Positions 12,199-26,700 are shown, counted from the stretch's first letter. The stretch: DNA of 64,000 nucleotides from Owenia fusiformis (GCA_903813345.2 CAIIXF020000010.1:5073169-5137168), one strand, 5' to 3'. Numbers and translations are program-made. Notes: generated from the sequence alone by a model not told the origin.

Positions 12199-14535
12199 AT
12201 TTCCAGTTTTTACAGAATCTGCCTTCAGAAACACAAGAGGATACTATACTATATAGCTCTTTAAAAAGTGCGATAAAAGATGAAAGTGCACATATTTTGG
12301 CTAGCTCTGTAGAAATTAAATATAAGACGAAATTCGAGTGACAGCAAACATAAATACATAGTGTAAATTAATGTCAATCAATGTTATCGATGTCGTTATA
12401 TATGTTGCACACAAATCATACATTTTTAGTTACTTCCCATTATAAATTATATATCTTTGTCACAACATATTGACCAGATGATAGTGATGATATTAACTCG
12501 ATGATTTACACTACAAATGCTTTATTGGTATTTTAAATGTTTAGTTTACATATTTCTTTTGATGTTTGTCTATCGGAGAAATGATTAATAATGAAGTGTG
12601 ATTCTTTGCTAAATACATCACTTATTAAACACTATTTTTCAAGATCAAATTAGACATTTACAACTTCTTGACATAAGTTTAAAATGCCAATTAAACAAAG
12701 GCTACTACTAACCATATTTGCATAGAACATTTGTGTAAAGTCTCACATTCTTAATATGGGTCGAAAAACTTGTGATCACTCACGTGAAACTGATGATGAT
12801 GTTCACGTCTGTCATCCATACTTTTGTCGCCGCTTAATCACAAAAAATCCAGGACCTTAAACATCAAAATAAAATGTTTGGGAAATAGAAAAGCAATTTG
12901 ATATCCTTTATGTATTACTATATATTTAGCCAATGCTTGAGAAATCAAATAACGTATCCAGGAGTTAAAAAAACTGTTATTTTATTTAAGAGAAAGAAGC
13001 AAATGCAAGCAATATTTAGATGATGAGGTTGAAGATGAATACTACGTAAACAAGGTGTGGTTTCGACCCAGGGTTTCCTCTTGTGAATCGGAGAACATAT
13101 ATTGAAATATTCCCGATGTTACTCTATCTAAATTTGAATTAATTCTATGAACATTTGTGCTTTTTCTTTGTTTGATTTAAAAACGGTTGCCATGACCTGA
13201 GACTAAAAAAAGTTAGTCTCAGCCATGACAAACACTGACTTTTCTTTAGTACTGTAAATCAAGCGATTTTATCATTATGATCAATAAGGTTTTCTTTGTT
13301 ATAATATTCAAATCTACAATATACTGTAATTAATTTTCGGTTAGATTGAAATTATACGGACATATTTCAAAATTACGGGTTGGTGCCGTATGTTCGGCAA
13401 ATGATGGTGCGAATTCGAGACAAGGCTGTGACAGATCGTCTATAGCTTGTATTTTGCAAATCTGATGTTAATACCCTAAAACCCTAAAAAATTGGGATTC
13501 TCGACAAAAAGCGGTTCACCTTTTGGGATAACTGATATGCAGATGACAAATACGAATTTCAATCAAAATACACGTGGTGGTCAAGGACAAGCATAATTGC
13601 ATTTTGATAATTGAACTATATTGGGTTGGGCACTTATAATGTAGAACAAAGGAGCAACTAATTTAATATTCATCTATATCAATCCATCCTACCAAATACT
13701 TTAAACAACTTGACCGTAAAATAATTCAAATTAGAAAAGTGACCATCTTTTTTAGAAATGATATCGATGAAGTTAGAGCCGAACGCCAGAATACCATAAA
13801 TCATGATCATATGTTTACTCATGCGCGGCAGTGGAAAAAGAAGCATGTAATCGGCAACGAATAAACAGATGTAACTGTCTTACATGCAACTAAAATAACG
13901 ATTGTAATAATAATCACTATTGTATGACACTAATTGTAATTATTATGTTTCTTAACTATCCGGATCTAATTATTAAGTAGACGAATCGTATAACGACGTC
14001 AATGATATTTATGCCCAGTGCGCCATGCCTATAAATGTTATTATCAAAGTGATGCCCTAATAAAAACCTCAGCGCTATATAGATTTATGAACATGTTGTA
14101 AACAAATTAATAAATATGTCAAAGTTCATTATCATTATTTTCTCAAACGAGGTCGTTTGGTGTGAAAGCTTCCCGAAGAAGGAATATCCTTCACAGATCC
14201 AAAGATCTGTATCATCTTTACTTACATACATACCATTGCCAAGTCCAGGGTTCAGTATATTGTTTATTGTTTCTTTTATTCCCGAAAATTAATCGGAGCA
14301 TCAAACATAATAATTACAATACAGTTACTTTACGAGTATACAATAGAGAATAATCATGAAATGTAAGAATAGTATTTACACGAAATAGTGCTGCACAAAT
14401 TGCAGCTTATTTGCAATTGTTAGTAAAAAATTACAAAATGTGTTATCATCCAATTGTTGGAGACATTCTGCTTGACTTCCTAGTATGGCATCAATAAAAA
14501 AACATGTGTGTCAGCAGAAAACAGCCTGACACCAG
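12199..14535. other. no gene seen
   Basis: AT-rich intergenic DNA. The only structure noticed is a short hairpin at about 13198-13234 (TGAGACTAA paired with TTAGTCTCA). Confidence 0.4.
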
Positions 14536-14539
14536 TATC

Positions 14540-15790
14540 TATGTCTAAAATTGAGACTAGTAAATTAAAAAGTTCGTCTCTCTCATAGATAATTCTGCTA
14601 TTTTTGCAATAATGATGTCACACATTTTACACTTCTTTTCATATACATTAGGTAATGATAAATGAATGAGATTGCCTAAGTTCCAAGTGCATTTTGGGAA
14701 TTGTCTACCCAATTCCCACATTATGCTTGGGCTTAGGTTTTGTATGGACGTTACGAAAATATTACAAAGAGACATTCTGCTGGCAGCTTTCTTGCCATTT
14801 TTTCTCCTCATTAATATGAATTTGTGATTTAGTAAGCAGTCTCCACTTCTCCTTAATCACATATTTGCCATTACAGATGAATTGTTGAATTTGATCTGGT
14901 ATATATTCATATTTTTCAGCCAGATTGTATAGATCATTGATGAACCCTTTCTGTTTAAATGTTTCTCTGTTCGACAAATAACTTGCCAATCTTAAAATGA
15001 AGACTTTTTTCGTAATAAAATGTTTGCATCCACATATTCTGTTGAAAACCCCCAATTTAGCCTTATCGATCCTAGCAGATATTGTCCATAATCCAAGGGT
15101 CGATGAAGCTACATCAGACGGAAATATCATGGCAAAACGTTGAATTGCTTTTGTTACTTGACATTGTGTAAGTTCTAGCAAATAAATGTCTTTTTTGGTG
15201 AGGTTTGACCAAAGCTCACATCCAAATATTATGGCAGGACGAGGTAATATTATGTTGATCCAGATTTTTAATGAAGTAAGAGGATTTGTATCCTCTACAA
15301 TGCGGACATTAGCAATCGAGTAATACGAATTTTTGGCTTTTTTGCATGCATTAACTACCGGTATGTCTTTGCATTTAAAATCTCTTCTCAAAGCGTTACC
15401 AACGTATTGTTGAGTATTTGCGTTAGGAATAGTATCACTGCCTAAGAAGTAACACACTTGATTTCTTGCTTTTGATGTCTCATTGAATGTCGGACCACTG
15501 CGCTTTTGCCGTCTTCCCCAGCATGGTACAGTAATCTCCACTTACTGCTATATTCATATACAATGTTTAGTAGGATCTGTAGGTCAGCAGGGGAAGACGC
15601 CAAAAGAGTCGTATCATCCGCCACTAAAATGCATGGGGTTAGAGTATCACCGAATCGATAGTTACGCCGACACCTGAGTTACATAGGTCTTCAATAAGAC
15701 CGTTGATAAAAACATTAAAATAGATGGCGCTGCAGACCCGGCCCTGACTCGAGCATTCTTTTATTTCAAAAATTCTCGACATTTTTCCCA
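14540..15790 (-). pseudogene. degenerate LINE ORF2 (reverse transcriptase, C-terminal half)
   Basis: Read on the minus strand, about 15750-15640 gives FNVFINGLIEDL-like and GVGVTID-like RT blocks. About 15620 gives ADDTTLLASSPADLQ, the catalytic -ADD- motif of non-LTR reverse transcriptases, followed by SSKWRLLYHAG. After a frame change, a long frame (15541-14762) continues with ILPRPAIIFGCELW and TLGLWTISARIDKAKLG, typical of the thumb and C-terminal region. After another frame change (14811-14557) there is WELGRQFP and a closing Cys-x-x-Cys (KKCKMCD). A stop before the -ADD- block and at least two frame breaks show that it is dead. The endonuclease half is missing, so this is a 5'-truncated LINE copy. 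Confidence 0.75.
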
Positions 15791-18346
15791 TATATCATAT
15801 ACGCTCGCCATTGTGTCGGTATAGCTATCTTTAACTGTCATTCCACTTTTCATTTTCAATCGTTTCCCGTACTTTTTATCATGGTTAATTGGCTTGTTAG
15901 TTTTTTATAAACATTTTTATTAGCGCAACCAATTGCGCAGTCTCACCATTTCCCCGACCTGTACAATGCCATCTTATCACCTAGCTCGTGGACGCTTACT
16001 GTGTACTAAAAATGCACACAAATCTATTATTCAATGCAATTTACGGGAAAGATAAAAATTGTATAATATACTAAAATATATAATCCACTCGGAAATATTC
16101 ATCGTTTGGCTATCTAGTTGAACATGTTTTATTTGTAATTTTATTACAGAACTATTAAACGGAACTGAATGGAAAGTAGGTCAACGAGACAATTTTTATT
16201 CATTAGCCATTTTAAATATCACATGGCTAAATGTTGCATCAGAACGAATCAAAACATTCGCAAGTTATGTGCAGGTATAGCAGCATAAAATACCTTAGCA
16301 CATTTTTCCTTTAAGGCATTTTTCTGAAGTTGTGGAGAAATATAATACAATGCAATTTACGAGGCAATACAATGCATATACAATACATACAATGCAATTT
16401 ACAGTACAATACGATAAGAAATATTAGACCCGTATACAATAAAATGATATACAATTTAATACAATACCTTATACGTATTATACAATACAATATTTACAAT
16501 TGTGATTGACATTACATGATTACGTTATGCATGCAATCATTTTCACAGATAAATCAATTAAAATTCAAAGGGGAATGAATGGCCAGTTTGAAGCTCTTGC
16601 ACGCAAGGAAAGATTCAAGATTTATCACGCATATTAAAATCAACATGTTCAACGCCTATCCAAAACCAATTCATGTGATATGACATTGTATTTATGAATT
16701 AAAAAATATAACATGATGATACAACAACGCCTGGACACCCGAATTTTGAATTGACTAAATTAATTCTGTGAAACAATGCAGTTACCTCATATGCTTTTAC
16801 TTCAACATATATTCCGGATGACACTATTATATTGACTGGCGGACATATATTGACTGAGGAATGAATCCCGAATGTCAATGTGATATTTTCTGAGGGCAAT
16901 GTCACGTTGTGACAAGAAATGAAATCAATATTCTTTTCCACTTACAAATGCAATTACATATTTAATATTTCATTAAAATCTGTCTCTTGTTCACTTTAAT
17001 GCAGTAAAACTTCCTCCATATACGCAAGATGACATGCGATTACAATTAAAGATTATTTTGTTATTTATAGCTAGCCATTTATTCTGATAACATGAACGGA
17101 GGTCATGTGGTTACATCTTTGGTATTTCTATTTCTTATTCATTTTATTCTAGAATTCAGCCTTTTCTGGACCAGCATCAGTAATTGAATCAGTAACTCAA
17201 TTTTATGGAGAAAAAGGTCCACAGACGTCGTATTTTCAGAAAATGTCAATGTCATTATCCCTATCCATCGGTTATCATCGGAAAGCCATTTTAACTATCT
17301 CTTAAGTGATACCACGGCGTTAGAGTGCATGTTATGATGTCATAATGGTAGAAATAAACGAAGGTATGTTCAAAACCGCTACAAGAACAATTGAATGACA
17401 AGGGAGAACGGAACTTATCTGTCCGTTCCCATGGTAATAGGACCATTTTCAGATTTTAGCATGATGTGGAATATGTAGTAGAGATGCTTAGCTTTCTAAA
17501 GATACCAAGAGACTCAGTAGGGTCTGGGGGCTACCTGCTAATAATGAACTTAAGAACCTCAAAAAGGGATAAAACCTACAAAAAACCAAATATGAAGCAT
17601 TATATGAACTTCATGTATCGATAACACAAAAATTGGGAAGATAAAGTTTTCATTTCAAGTAATTGATACAATACAATGACTGTGTTCAAAAAAAATAATT
17701 TTATTTCACATTTCTGTTTAGTTTACAGTAATCTTATAAACAACAATTGCATTTAGTTAAACAATATCAAATAAATTTCTGAAATATGTGGATTAACTAT
17801 CAAAACATATGTCTCGTCAAAATGAAATACAAACAATTTTTTCAAGTTATGGACATTAACTGGTGTAGTTATTGTTATTTATATTTCATTGTTATTCATA
17901 TCATTTAATCACGGACTTACATACCTGGTGGCCTAAGTTATAATTATTTTAATGACGTGGTTTAGAAAAAGTGGTCGCAACAGTACATTTGTTTGCATAT
18001 GGTCCCCTAAAATAATTTTCTGCAAAATTTAAAAGTATCTTTAAACAAGCAAGTCTAATGATAATATAAAGTGGTCTAAATAGTATCGACAAGACACAGA
18101 TATTTCAACAGCAAGATTATATTTTAGCGTGTTTCATATAATGAATGAAATATATATGAAATGCACCATTTTCATTTTCGGAGATTGGTAACAACAGAAG
18201 TGGGGTTGGCTTTATGAAAGTATCAAATTAGACCTTTAAACTCATTTTCTATCATTTTGAAGTTAAGCGAATTAATACTGAAATGCAAATTAAATGAAAA
18301 CAGACCTGTATTTAAGACAGAACTTACAGCTTTAAAAGGTGAATCT
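15791..18346. other. no gene seen; ATACAAT-rich simple sequence at 16340-16500
   Basis: AT-rich non-coding DNA. Between about 16340 and 16500 the words ATACAAT and TACAATGCA recur many times, forming degenerate simple sequence. No exon recognised. Confidence 0.4.
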
Positions 18347-19183
18347 ATTCACGGTAGGGATTGTCATCACGTGACCTTCGCAACTGATGGTGTCTGAACA
18401 AGGCGTAAGATTTTCTCGATTAAGCAAGAAAAACGAATAATTTTCATATTTATACTTTGTTAAATGCTTCAAATCCCGCCCCACTTGTGCATACTATCTC
18501 AGTCTTTCAAAGGAACCCAAATTCACAAGCAGAGGACGCATATTTTTTGAGATATCACTGTTTTTTATTTCGAAATATGATGGTGTCTGAACAACTCTTA
18601 AATTCTGCATGATGGTGTCTGTACAAATTTTAAAATACACTACTTGGAAAGTAGTCCTCGTGTTTTCGTGTGTTTTTTAAATACATCTGCTTCTTTCCAA
18701 TGTGTTAAACCGAAATCAACCTAGAATTGTGATGTTTGCCTGTTATCACTGCCATCCATTGGTTGAATTCCCAACATTCAGTGAACGATTTGCAAATCAT
18801 GTGTTGGACAATCATCCATCAGAGGAATTTAGATACATCGTGTATTGTCACCAGAAACTGGGCGATTAAGTTATTTGATCAGACGTTATTTATCCAATAT
18901 TACAAAAGATTACTTGATGTACTTGAATAAAACAATATAAAATGAATCCATCAATTTAGACTGCCCAGGGATGGTATTATTCAGCATCTTCGCACGCTCG
19001 GTCTTCACTGCGTTCCGACGGGAGCCGAGTGAACAAAGATGATTATTCAGTAAAGCCAGTCACCTTTTGAGAGGCCAGAGAAATCTGACCAATCAAAATA
19101 CAGGATTTCTTCGTGATGTCATTGTCCTGATTAAAGTCAATTGCTCTGCAAAATTATGTAACATTAATAGGGTCTAGCTTCTC

Positions 19184-20535
19184 ACGGGGGATAAGCAAAA
19201 CGAGGGCGAAGCCACGGACTGCGACTCGCGTAGCTTTACACCGCAGCCCAGCGCCAAAATTGAGGGACATCCGGCAGTGCCTTCTGCTTCTTCCGACAAA
19301 ATAGAGAAATCCAGGTATTTTAAATGCTATCGTAGTGTCTAATCGGTGACCAAAATATTACTCTGTATCTACTGTTGGTCTGTAGATAAGAAAATAAGCA
19401 GTTGTCCAGATCAAGCTAAAACAGTAGCAAAGTTCTGATTTTACCTGTAAAATATGTGCATATTATTTAATTTACTATACATTTGAAAGGAGTTTTAACA
19501 CGTTTCTGATATCTAAAGGTTAGTTGAGGCTCCGAGTATAATTCGTGAAAATGATTTGATAATAGAATGTGTCCATAAGGAGAAAATTAGATTCAAACTG
19601 CTCATTCATAGTGGACGCAGTCCAGTAAACAAAGCTATTTCAACAACGCAACACAGCCTCCATTGATATTCTAAGCAACGCAGTCCAGCCGCGAACACGA
19701 AATAAATAAGATAGTGTAAACTATATTCCTACGCTATTATTGTTTCAGGAAGATATCAGGAAAATATCAAATAATTGGAGAGTTGGTGAGTTAATGTAAT
19801 TTTGGATGATCTTTCCAACAGTCCATCAATATTGCTAGCTACCGTAAATTCATGATTTCAGCTGTATTTGACAGCTTGTATATATTTGCAGAATGGATTG
19901 AGACACGATGTAGGTCTATTAAAATAGCCCTTTATATTCAATTTTGTCCAAAGTTGCTCCATTTCGGCCACACCTGTACACACATTGTGCTATCTACCTT
20001 TGGCTGTGATTGCGTTCAGCTTCAGATATAAAGCAACACTTGAGTCGCGGACTGCGTTGGGCAGATGGATGGACTGCGACTATTATAAATTCCAATTTTC
20101 TATGTAATTGTACGTTTTCCGCTTACCAAATATCACACGAAGATGTAATTTTAACAACAGAACATGAATAATTATATTAATTCGATGTCATTTCTAATTC
20201 CTTTGTTTAAATCGGTATATTAGGGACAAATATTGACAAAATTACATTTTTTGTGGCAGATGTCGAATTCATTTGTGTTCATGCTAAACTATTGGACAGC
20301 CGAGCACCAAGAATGCCATTGCAGGTGGAGTATGAATATGTTGATCACCGACTGGAACATACTAGCTATTCTGTAGAATATCCAAACCAATAATCTACCC
20401 CAAATCCTAACATGCCTTCCAAATTAAGTTTGGACTTACCGCCATTGTTCAGCTATAATGCGTTGTAACCTCGTTTTGAATTACGCGAGTCGCAGTCAGT
20501 GGCTTCGCCCTCGTTTTGCTTATCCCCCGTACTTC
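19184..20535. mobile_element. inner inverted-repeat element, 1.35 kb
   Basis: Terminal arms 19184-19236 and 20482-20535 match over about 53 bp with few differences. They contain ACGGGGGATAAGCAAAACG, AGGGCGAAGCCAC and GACTGCGACTCGCG. Related words such as GCAGTCC recur in the interior. No coding capacity. Its right end lies within a few bases of the next inverted-repeat pair. Confidence 0.65.
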
Positions 20536-20539
20536 TACA

Positions 20540-22150
20540 CTGTATAATAACTTATTAAATATAGGCTTTGTATAAAAAAAACTTGTACCTTATGCCCACG
20601 TACCCACGTACGTGAGTCGTGATACAGTCTTTGGAGGGTTCAATTTTTAAAGCTTTTTTTTAAAATAGCGCCAAAGGCTCAAAGGCTCGTCCAAAAGGGA
20701 AAATCTACGCTAAATTAGGTTTTAATATGTCGGGGATTTGCTAAATGGAATTCTGTACTTCATTTTGTTTAATCACAAAAAGGGAACAATGATTTTAGTC
20801 TCGGGGATCGTAAATTCATCCCAACACACGAAAGTGTAATTGTTTGCTCAATTGTGGATGGTGATTCCGAATTGGAGGACGGGAAGAGTAGTACACCCAT
20901 AAAGACAAGGTTGTAATGCAACCTAAATATGGCAATATAGTCACACCTTAAAGACAACTTCCTGGAAGTCCCCAGCAAATGAAAAACGTGACAATTTTAG
21001 TGAATATTGTTTCTAGTGAACGAGCATTAATAGATAAAGGATCCGTCATACTAAGTATAGTACTAGTATATAAAACTGCCCCCAGGTCATTCATGACCAT
21101 TATGACATACGGTATTTAGTAAGGCGTTAATTATGGCATAGTGTTCAGGTGCATCCTAAGTGTTATTGAGGCCATAGTGACCTTGTAAAGGTCAAGTCAG
21201 TGCATATCTGATAATAAAAGATTGTGTGTGTAACCCATGTTTTAATAACATGACCCTTTAATGGTTTAAAACATTAGCCTTTAAATGCTTTGGAAGCAAG
21301 CCAGTCAATTTTATTGTACAGTTCAATAGCCAGGTGAATTCAAGGCAATCAAGCCAATTATCTTTTCTTTGCCTTAGCTGTACATATTTGGCCTGACTCT
21401 GGATAAGGCTGGCAATGTGGTAACTTCTTAGACTTCAATCTTGTACATTTGGTTTTGCTGATTTTATACGCAGGTACAATTTTATATTTTCCTATTGGCT
21501 TTACATGGGTCACATGTGCAAAATCATCGTTTACAAAATTTAAAATGTGAAATTATGATAAAGAATGTTGCAAAGGACAATTTTGACCTTAACCTTTGAT
21601 TTTCATTTCATTTTTTTGTTTTATTATTTTATTTGGTTCCATTGACTTAGCATATGGATATCAGCATGTATCGACTTGATAATATCCCGATGTTAAGTTA
21701 ATTATTCTTTCAAATGAGCTGGGTATAATGCTCATTCTTAACCTTGGGACAGCCTTATCTTGACATTCTAGGCAGGTTACCAATTTCCCTTGAGTTATTA
21801 TTCAGTTGTATAGTTATATTCTTAATCCACTTTGTACATTTGTAGCACGAGTATAGTCAACATCCAAAATAAAATATTTCGAAGAAAATGCTCGACATAT
21901 ACACATTTCAAAGCAAATGCGTGACATACGGAACTCCGAACGGAATGCGTTCGTCTTTTTTCGACGTGCACTAATGCATTTACAATTCAGCATAGACGAA
22001 GATTGAATGATCTTATATTTTAAAAATTGAACCCTTCAAAGACTGCATGATCATGCCCCACGTAGCCTACGTGGGTCGGGACGTGAGTACGAGGTACTAG
22101 GTTTTTATACAAAGCCTTAAATATACGAGAGTACAGGAATGCATAGTATA
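20540..22150. mobile_element. inner inverted-repeat pair, 1.6 kb
   Basis: Arms at about 20545-20660 and 22018-22150 are imperfect reverse complements. TATAGGCTTTGTATAAAAA answers TTTTTATACAAAGCCT, and GGAGGGTTCAATTTTTAAA answers TTTAAAAATTGAACCCTTC. Both arms carry a palindromic CCCACGTA/TACGTGGG core. The interior is AT-rich without genes. Confidence 0.6.
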
Positions 22151-22639
22151 TAATAAACAATTACACATGAAAACATGGAGCCTGGTATCCATGTCGTGTA
22201 TTTAAAAAAATTGTACAGACACCATCATACAGAATTTTAGAGATGTTCAGACACCATCATTTTTCGAGACGAAAAACAGTCATATCTCAAATAATATGCG
22301 TCCTCTGCTTGTCAATTTAGGTTCATTTGAAAGACTGAGATAGTATTCATAAGTGGGGAGAAATTTGACGCTTTTGACAAAGTATAAATATGAAAAATAT
22401 TCATTTTTCTGGCTTAATCGAGAAAATCGTACGACTTGGTCAGACACCATCAATTACGAAGGTCACGTGATGACAATCCCCACCGTGCTATTTTGAAAGT
22501 TAATTTTTCACATTTTTTGATGAAACAATTCTAAAATCACACGAGAAAAATAATCGTGTGAATGCAGTGAAATGATTGATCATATGTGATGAACAAATAA
22601 CATACATTATTACCACCTTGCCGGGCCAGTTCTAGGGGT

Positions 22640-22890
22640 TTTAGTGCTAGTTTAGAAGGCGTTTATTTTACTATATCGACCTGAGAAATGTGTGACGTCA
22701 TAGTGGTGGTCCATATGGACCGGTCTAGAATATATTCTGGACCGGCAATTTTCCCCGGGAAATTAGATATCGTTCAATGCGTAAGATTTTCTTGCTGTTT
22801 CAGTCCTGGTCGTTAACGGTGGTAAAATATTTCACTATATCGCCCTGAGAAATGACGTTATTGTACTATTCATTGTTTTTATATGAGGAC
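22640..22890. repeat. hairpin-rich repeat with duplicated ACTATATCGxCCTGAGAAATG
   Basis: ACTATATCGACCTGAGAAAT (about 22670) recurs as ACTATATCGCCCTGAGAAAT (about 22833). Between them GGTCCATATGGACC and a second GGACCGG form a hairpin. Probably an old MITE fragment; no gene. Confidence 0.4.
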
Positions 22891-23234
22891 GTAATCCCCT
22901 AATATGTTCCAAAAAGGTTTGATACAATCATCATACCACCTCGCCCCATGTATACAGCGTAGTAGATGTCAGAAATCTGTGGACTTAATTCAACTTTTAT
23001 TAAAACTAGTGGCTAGTTAAAACAAAACACGTACAACAAGTTGCACATTATATGGTACGTATTGTTAAAACTCGCTTAATTAATTAAATATGTTGCAACA
23101 GCATATTTTACATTGTCTAAAAATATATTTTGTAAAATGATAATCTTTGCCTTCTGTTTCTCCTGCCCAATCCAGTAGTTTAAAGAGGAAAGGCAACGTT
23201 TTCATAAATCATCTTTCATTTCGTGCAACACAGT

Positions 23235-23625
23235 CAGGGAGATATGCCGAGCACCAAATTAGTACAAAATTAGTACTAAATTACACTTGGCACGAGTGCT
23301 ACGTGTTCCAATTTTGTACTTATTCATGATATGAGTACTAATTTAGTACTAAATCATGCACTTAATCAATGCTCATAGTATGAGTGCTCATATTATGAGT
23401 GCATAGTATGAGTGCTCATAGTATGAGTGCTCATTGAGTAATAAAATCAATGAAATCGGTGTTATTTTATCACTCATCATAGGAGTACTCATTTAGTACT
23501 GAAAATGCAATAAATCAGCACTCATGTTATAAGTGCTCATTTAGTACTAATATTTGATGAAATTATTACTCAATTCAGCTCTAAAATGCCATGAGTACCA
23601 TTTTAGTACTCAGGATATCTCCCTG
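23235..23625. mobile_element. MITE with CAGGGAGATAT terminal inverted repeats, 391 bp
   Basis: The element begins CAGGGAGATATGCC and ends GGATATCTCCCTG, an 11-bp perfect terminal inverted repeat. The interior is a dense set of GAGTACTA, TTAGTACT, AGTGCTCAT and ATGAGTGC words, so most of it can fold on itself. No clear target duplication is visible. The ends resemble hAT-type termini (CAGGG), but the family is uncertain. Confidence 0.7.
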
Positions 23626-23782
23626 TGTACATCATTGCCTCCATTGTTAAAAAATACAAATCGGCATTAAAATAATTTAAAATGAAAAGTTCCTTTCAGA
23701 CATGAGTAAATATTTTAGTCAGGTTTAGCTAGCTAGGCAGGTAAGAAAGTGATTATGACACGATGAATGGTGATCGAACAGA

Positions 23783-26700
23783 TCAACGTGAAATCCCAGG
23801 AAGTGACGTCCTTGGCTTTGGAGTTCGTTTAGGACTTGCTAGAATTGTTTCCGTCTTAACCCGAGCATGGTTGTCAAAACAAAGAGACGCTGTCTTCCTC
23901 TGGTCTTGTATTGCGAGACGAATCTGAAATATGAAAGTGTAAAAATTCTATTATTTATCATTCACGAAAAACACGTACATGTGAATATACTGATGAGGGG
24001 CGCGGCTCATCTTTCAAATTTGACGTAGTAATTGATAGTTCACACATAGCATGTATAGGTAAGGTATACAGCTAATCCAAATACAGCTAATCCGAACACA
24101 ATATTTTACAAAACTGCAGCGCATTACATCAACAATCACTAAATTTCTCACTACGTTCTCGAAAACGGGCTTCAACTGTGTACGAACGGACTGGACGTAC
24201 TTAGAACCCTTTTGGGTCTATGTACAAACTTCATCGTCGAACGAACTCGAACGGGAAGGTCCTCTAGAACTTAAAAAATGTGTTCTCTTTGTCGTCACGT
24301 TCTACAATTAGAACGAGTGACAACCTACTAACGACAGGCTAACGACGGGCTGAACGTACCGTCGTACTTCATTCCTACTAGGGACGTTTTAACAACGAGT
24401 TAAACTGTCTGGGGATGTATTGAGGACGACGTAGAACTAATTGCAAACGGATTAAAACTGATTAAGAACGTATTTATCAACGAGTTAGCAAAAATATAGC
24501 TATCACCCCAAGCAAGTTGCCACTGCGTTCTTCAAAACAGGTTTTTAACTGTGTGCGAACGGAATGAATGTAGCTACAACATTCTACGGTCTGTTTACGA
24601 ACTCCATGGACTTTCCCGGACGGGGAATGTAATTTAGAATTTTGAATCGATTCAAAGTTCGATGGCGACCGTACCGTTCTGTAATCAGGTCATGATGACC
24701 TTCTAGACTAAGGGACGCGTTACACGACGTTGCACACCGTCGTGGTACGACCTGAACGAACTGCGAATGAGATGGACGTATTGAAGACTGTTAATGAACG
24801 AAGTAGCTAATTATTGTAGACATATTTCCCGACCACAGCCAGATTGAGCCCGTTTTACGACGTTTTCGTAGGACTGGCAAGAACGGGTAAGAACTAGTTT
24901 GGTGTGTTAGGGGGGTTAGGTCACTCCTTATGTGGTTTTCAAGGTGACACCTTGACTCTATAGATTGGAATTAATGCTTACCAACTTGACCCTTGCAAAA
25001 AGTTTCATTGAAAGTATGTTCTTTAAGTGACTTCATATATTTTAAGTGACAAGGTAGAGAATATTCTGCAATATGTGAAAAGAATTTAAGCCCAAGACTC
25101 AATGCATTGTGTAATGACGATTCCCTTCATGCGTTGTTTCCTAAAATTAACACACGATAAAAATGGCCAGTTTTGGAACAAAGCATTCGTGTATTTATTT
25201 ATACATTTGCATACCTTATGTTTCTTATCAAGCCTAACCATCTTCTGTCTTTTGTAAAGCGTCTGAAAAATATAAACTTCCTCAACAGTTCTGTGAGAAA
25301 GAAGTGGATATTGCTGGGCTCAGTACAGTTTCTCAACACTGTAAAAAGGTACATGTAGATTGGTGGTGTACGTGTAGATTGGTGATGTACATGTAGATTG
25401 GTGATGTACATGTAGATTGGTGATGTACACGTAGATTGGCGATGTACATGCAGATTTGTGATGTACACGTAGATTGGTGATGTACATGTACAGTAGATTG
25501 ATGATGTACACGCTGATTGGTAATGTGCATGGAAATTTATGATGTACACGTAGATTGATTACATGTATGTACACGTAGATTGGTGATGTACATGTAAATT
25601 CGCGATGTACATGCAGATTGGTGGTGTACATGTAGATTGATGATGCACACATAGATTGGTGATGCACGTGTAGATAGGGGATGTGCATTTAGATTGGTGA
25701 TGTGTACGTAGTGCATTGGTGATGTACATGTAATCTGGGAATGTACATGACGATTGATGATGTACATATAATTGATGATGTACATTTCAATTGATGATGT
25801 TCACGTAGATGATGTTCATGTAGATTGGTGATGTAATGTACATGAATATTGGTGAGGTGCATTTAGATTGATGATGTACATGTGATTGGTGATGTACATT
25901 TCAATCGGTGATGTACACGTAGATTGGTGATATGCATGTAGATTGGTGATGTATATGAAGATTGATGATGTACATGTAGATTGATTATGAACACGTAGAT
26001 TTGTGATGTACAAGTAGATTGGTGATGTACACGTAGATTGGTGATATACTGAATCAGCAGGTAAAATGATTATGAGCATAACTTAAAATGATAAATGATG
26101 AATTTATTTCCAAATAGAAATCGATTTGAAAGACATCTTATTTACTTCAAATTAATTAATATAATTTCATTTGAATGTACTTACTGCTACATACACAAAC
26201 AGGTAGTAAAGTATTTGGAATAATGTGTATAATATTCCAAATGCAAGTAACCCGTACCCATCTACGGTTTGAACCACGTTGTCGTCGCTGTGTAAGAACG
26301 CCAAAACAGAGTGCCATATAGATATGATACATAGAAACCCCATACTCGTTAACACATACCGGTCCTGAAAAATATGATTGAATAAAGTCAGAGAAATTGC
26401 TTTCTTGCATTCCATGCCCAAAAGAATCACTAATCTGACCAAATTCAAACTTATCGAGTTCACTTACCAAGTAAGTGAGGTACGGGATCTTGGGAAGGCT
26501 TTGGTTGACGACAAACTTGAACGTCACGGCAGTTAACACAAGGGTGAAGGCCAACTTAAGGCGAACGGCGATCTGACTGGTTGGAATGGCGAATGTAGAA
26601 AATATAAGGCCAGATATAAAAAGCTAAAAAAGAAAAAAGTTCACAAATAAATTGTCTAATCATATTCATTTGATAAAATAATTCTAAACCAGAAATTTTG

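Larger units (their letters stand above)
18347..22490. mobile_element. 4.1-kb nested inverted-repeat complex
   Basis: Outer arms of about 290 bp (18347-18645 and 22200-22490) are reverse complements. Shared words include GTGACCTTCG, ATTTTCTCGATTAAGC, AGAGGACGCATATT and repeated GATGGTGTCTGAACA. Inside are two further pairs listed separately (19184-20535 and 20540-22150). No transposase or other long open frame is seen, so the complex appears non-autonomous. It may be one large foldback element or successive insertions. Confidence 0.65.

Noticed and set aside
16699-16941. 80-codon minus-strand frame
   Set aside because: No domain, no plausible splice sites at its ends, and composition like the surrounding non-coding DNA.
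25199-26079. His/Thr/Ser-rich minus-strand frames as antimicrobial or silk-like proteins
   Set aside because: They appear in several frames at once over a 19-bp minisatellite inside a channel intron, which is a repeat artefact.
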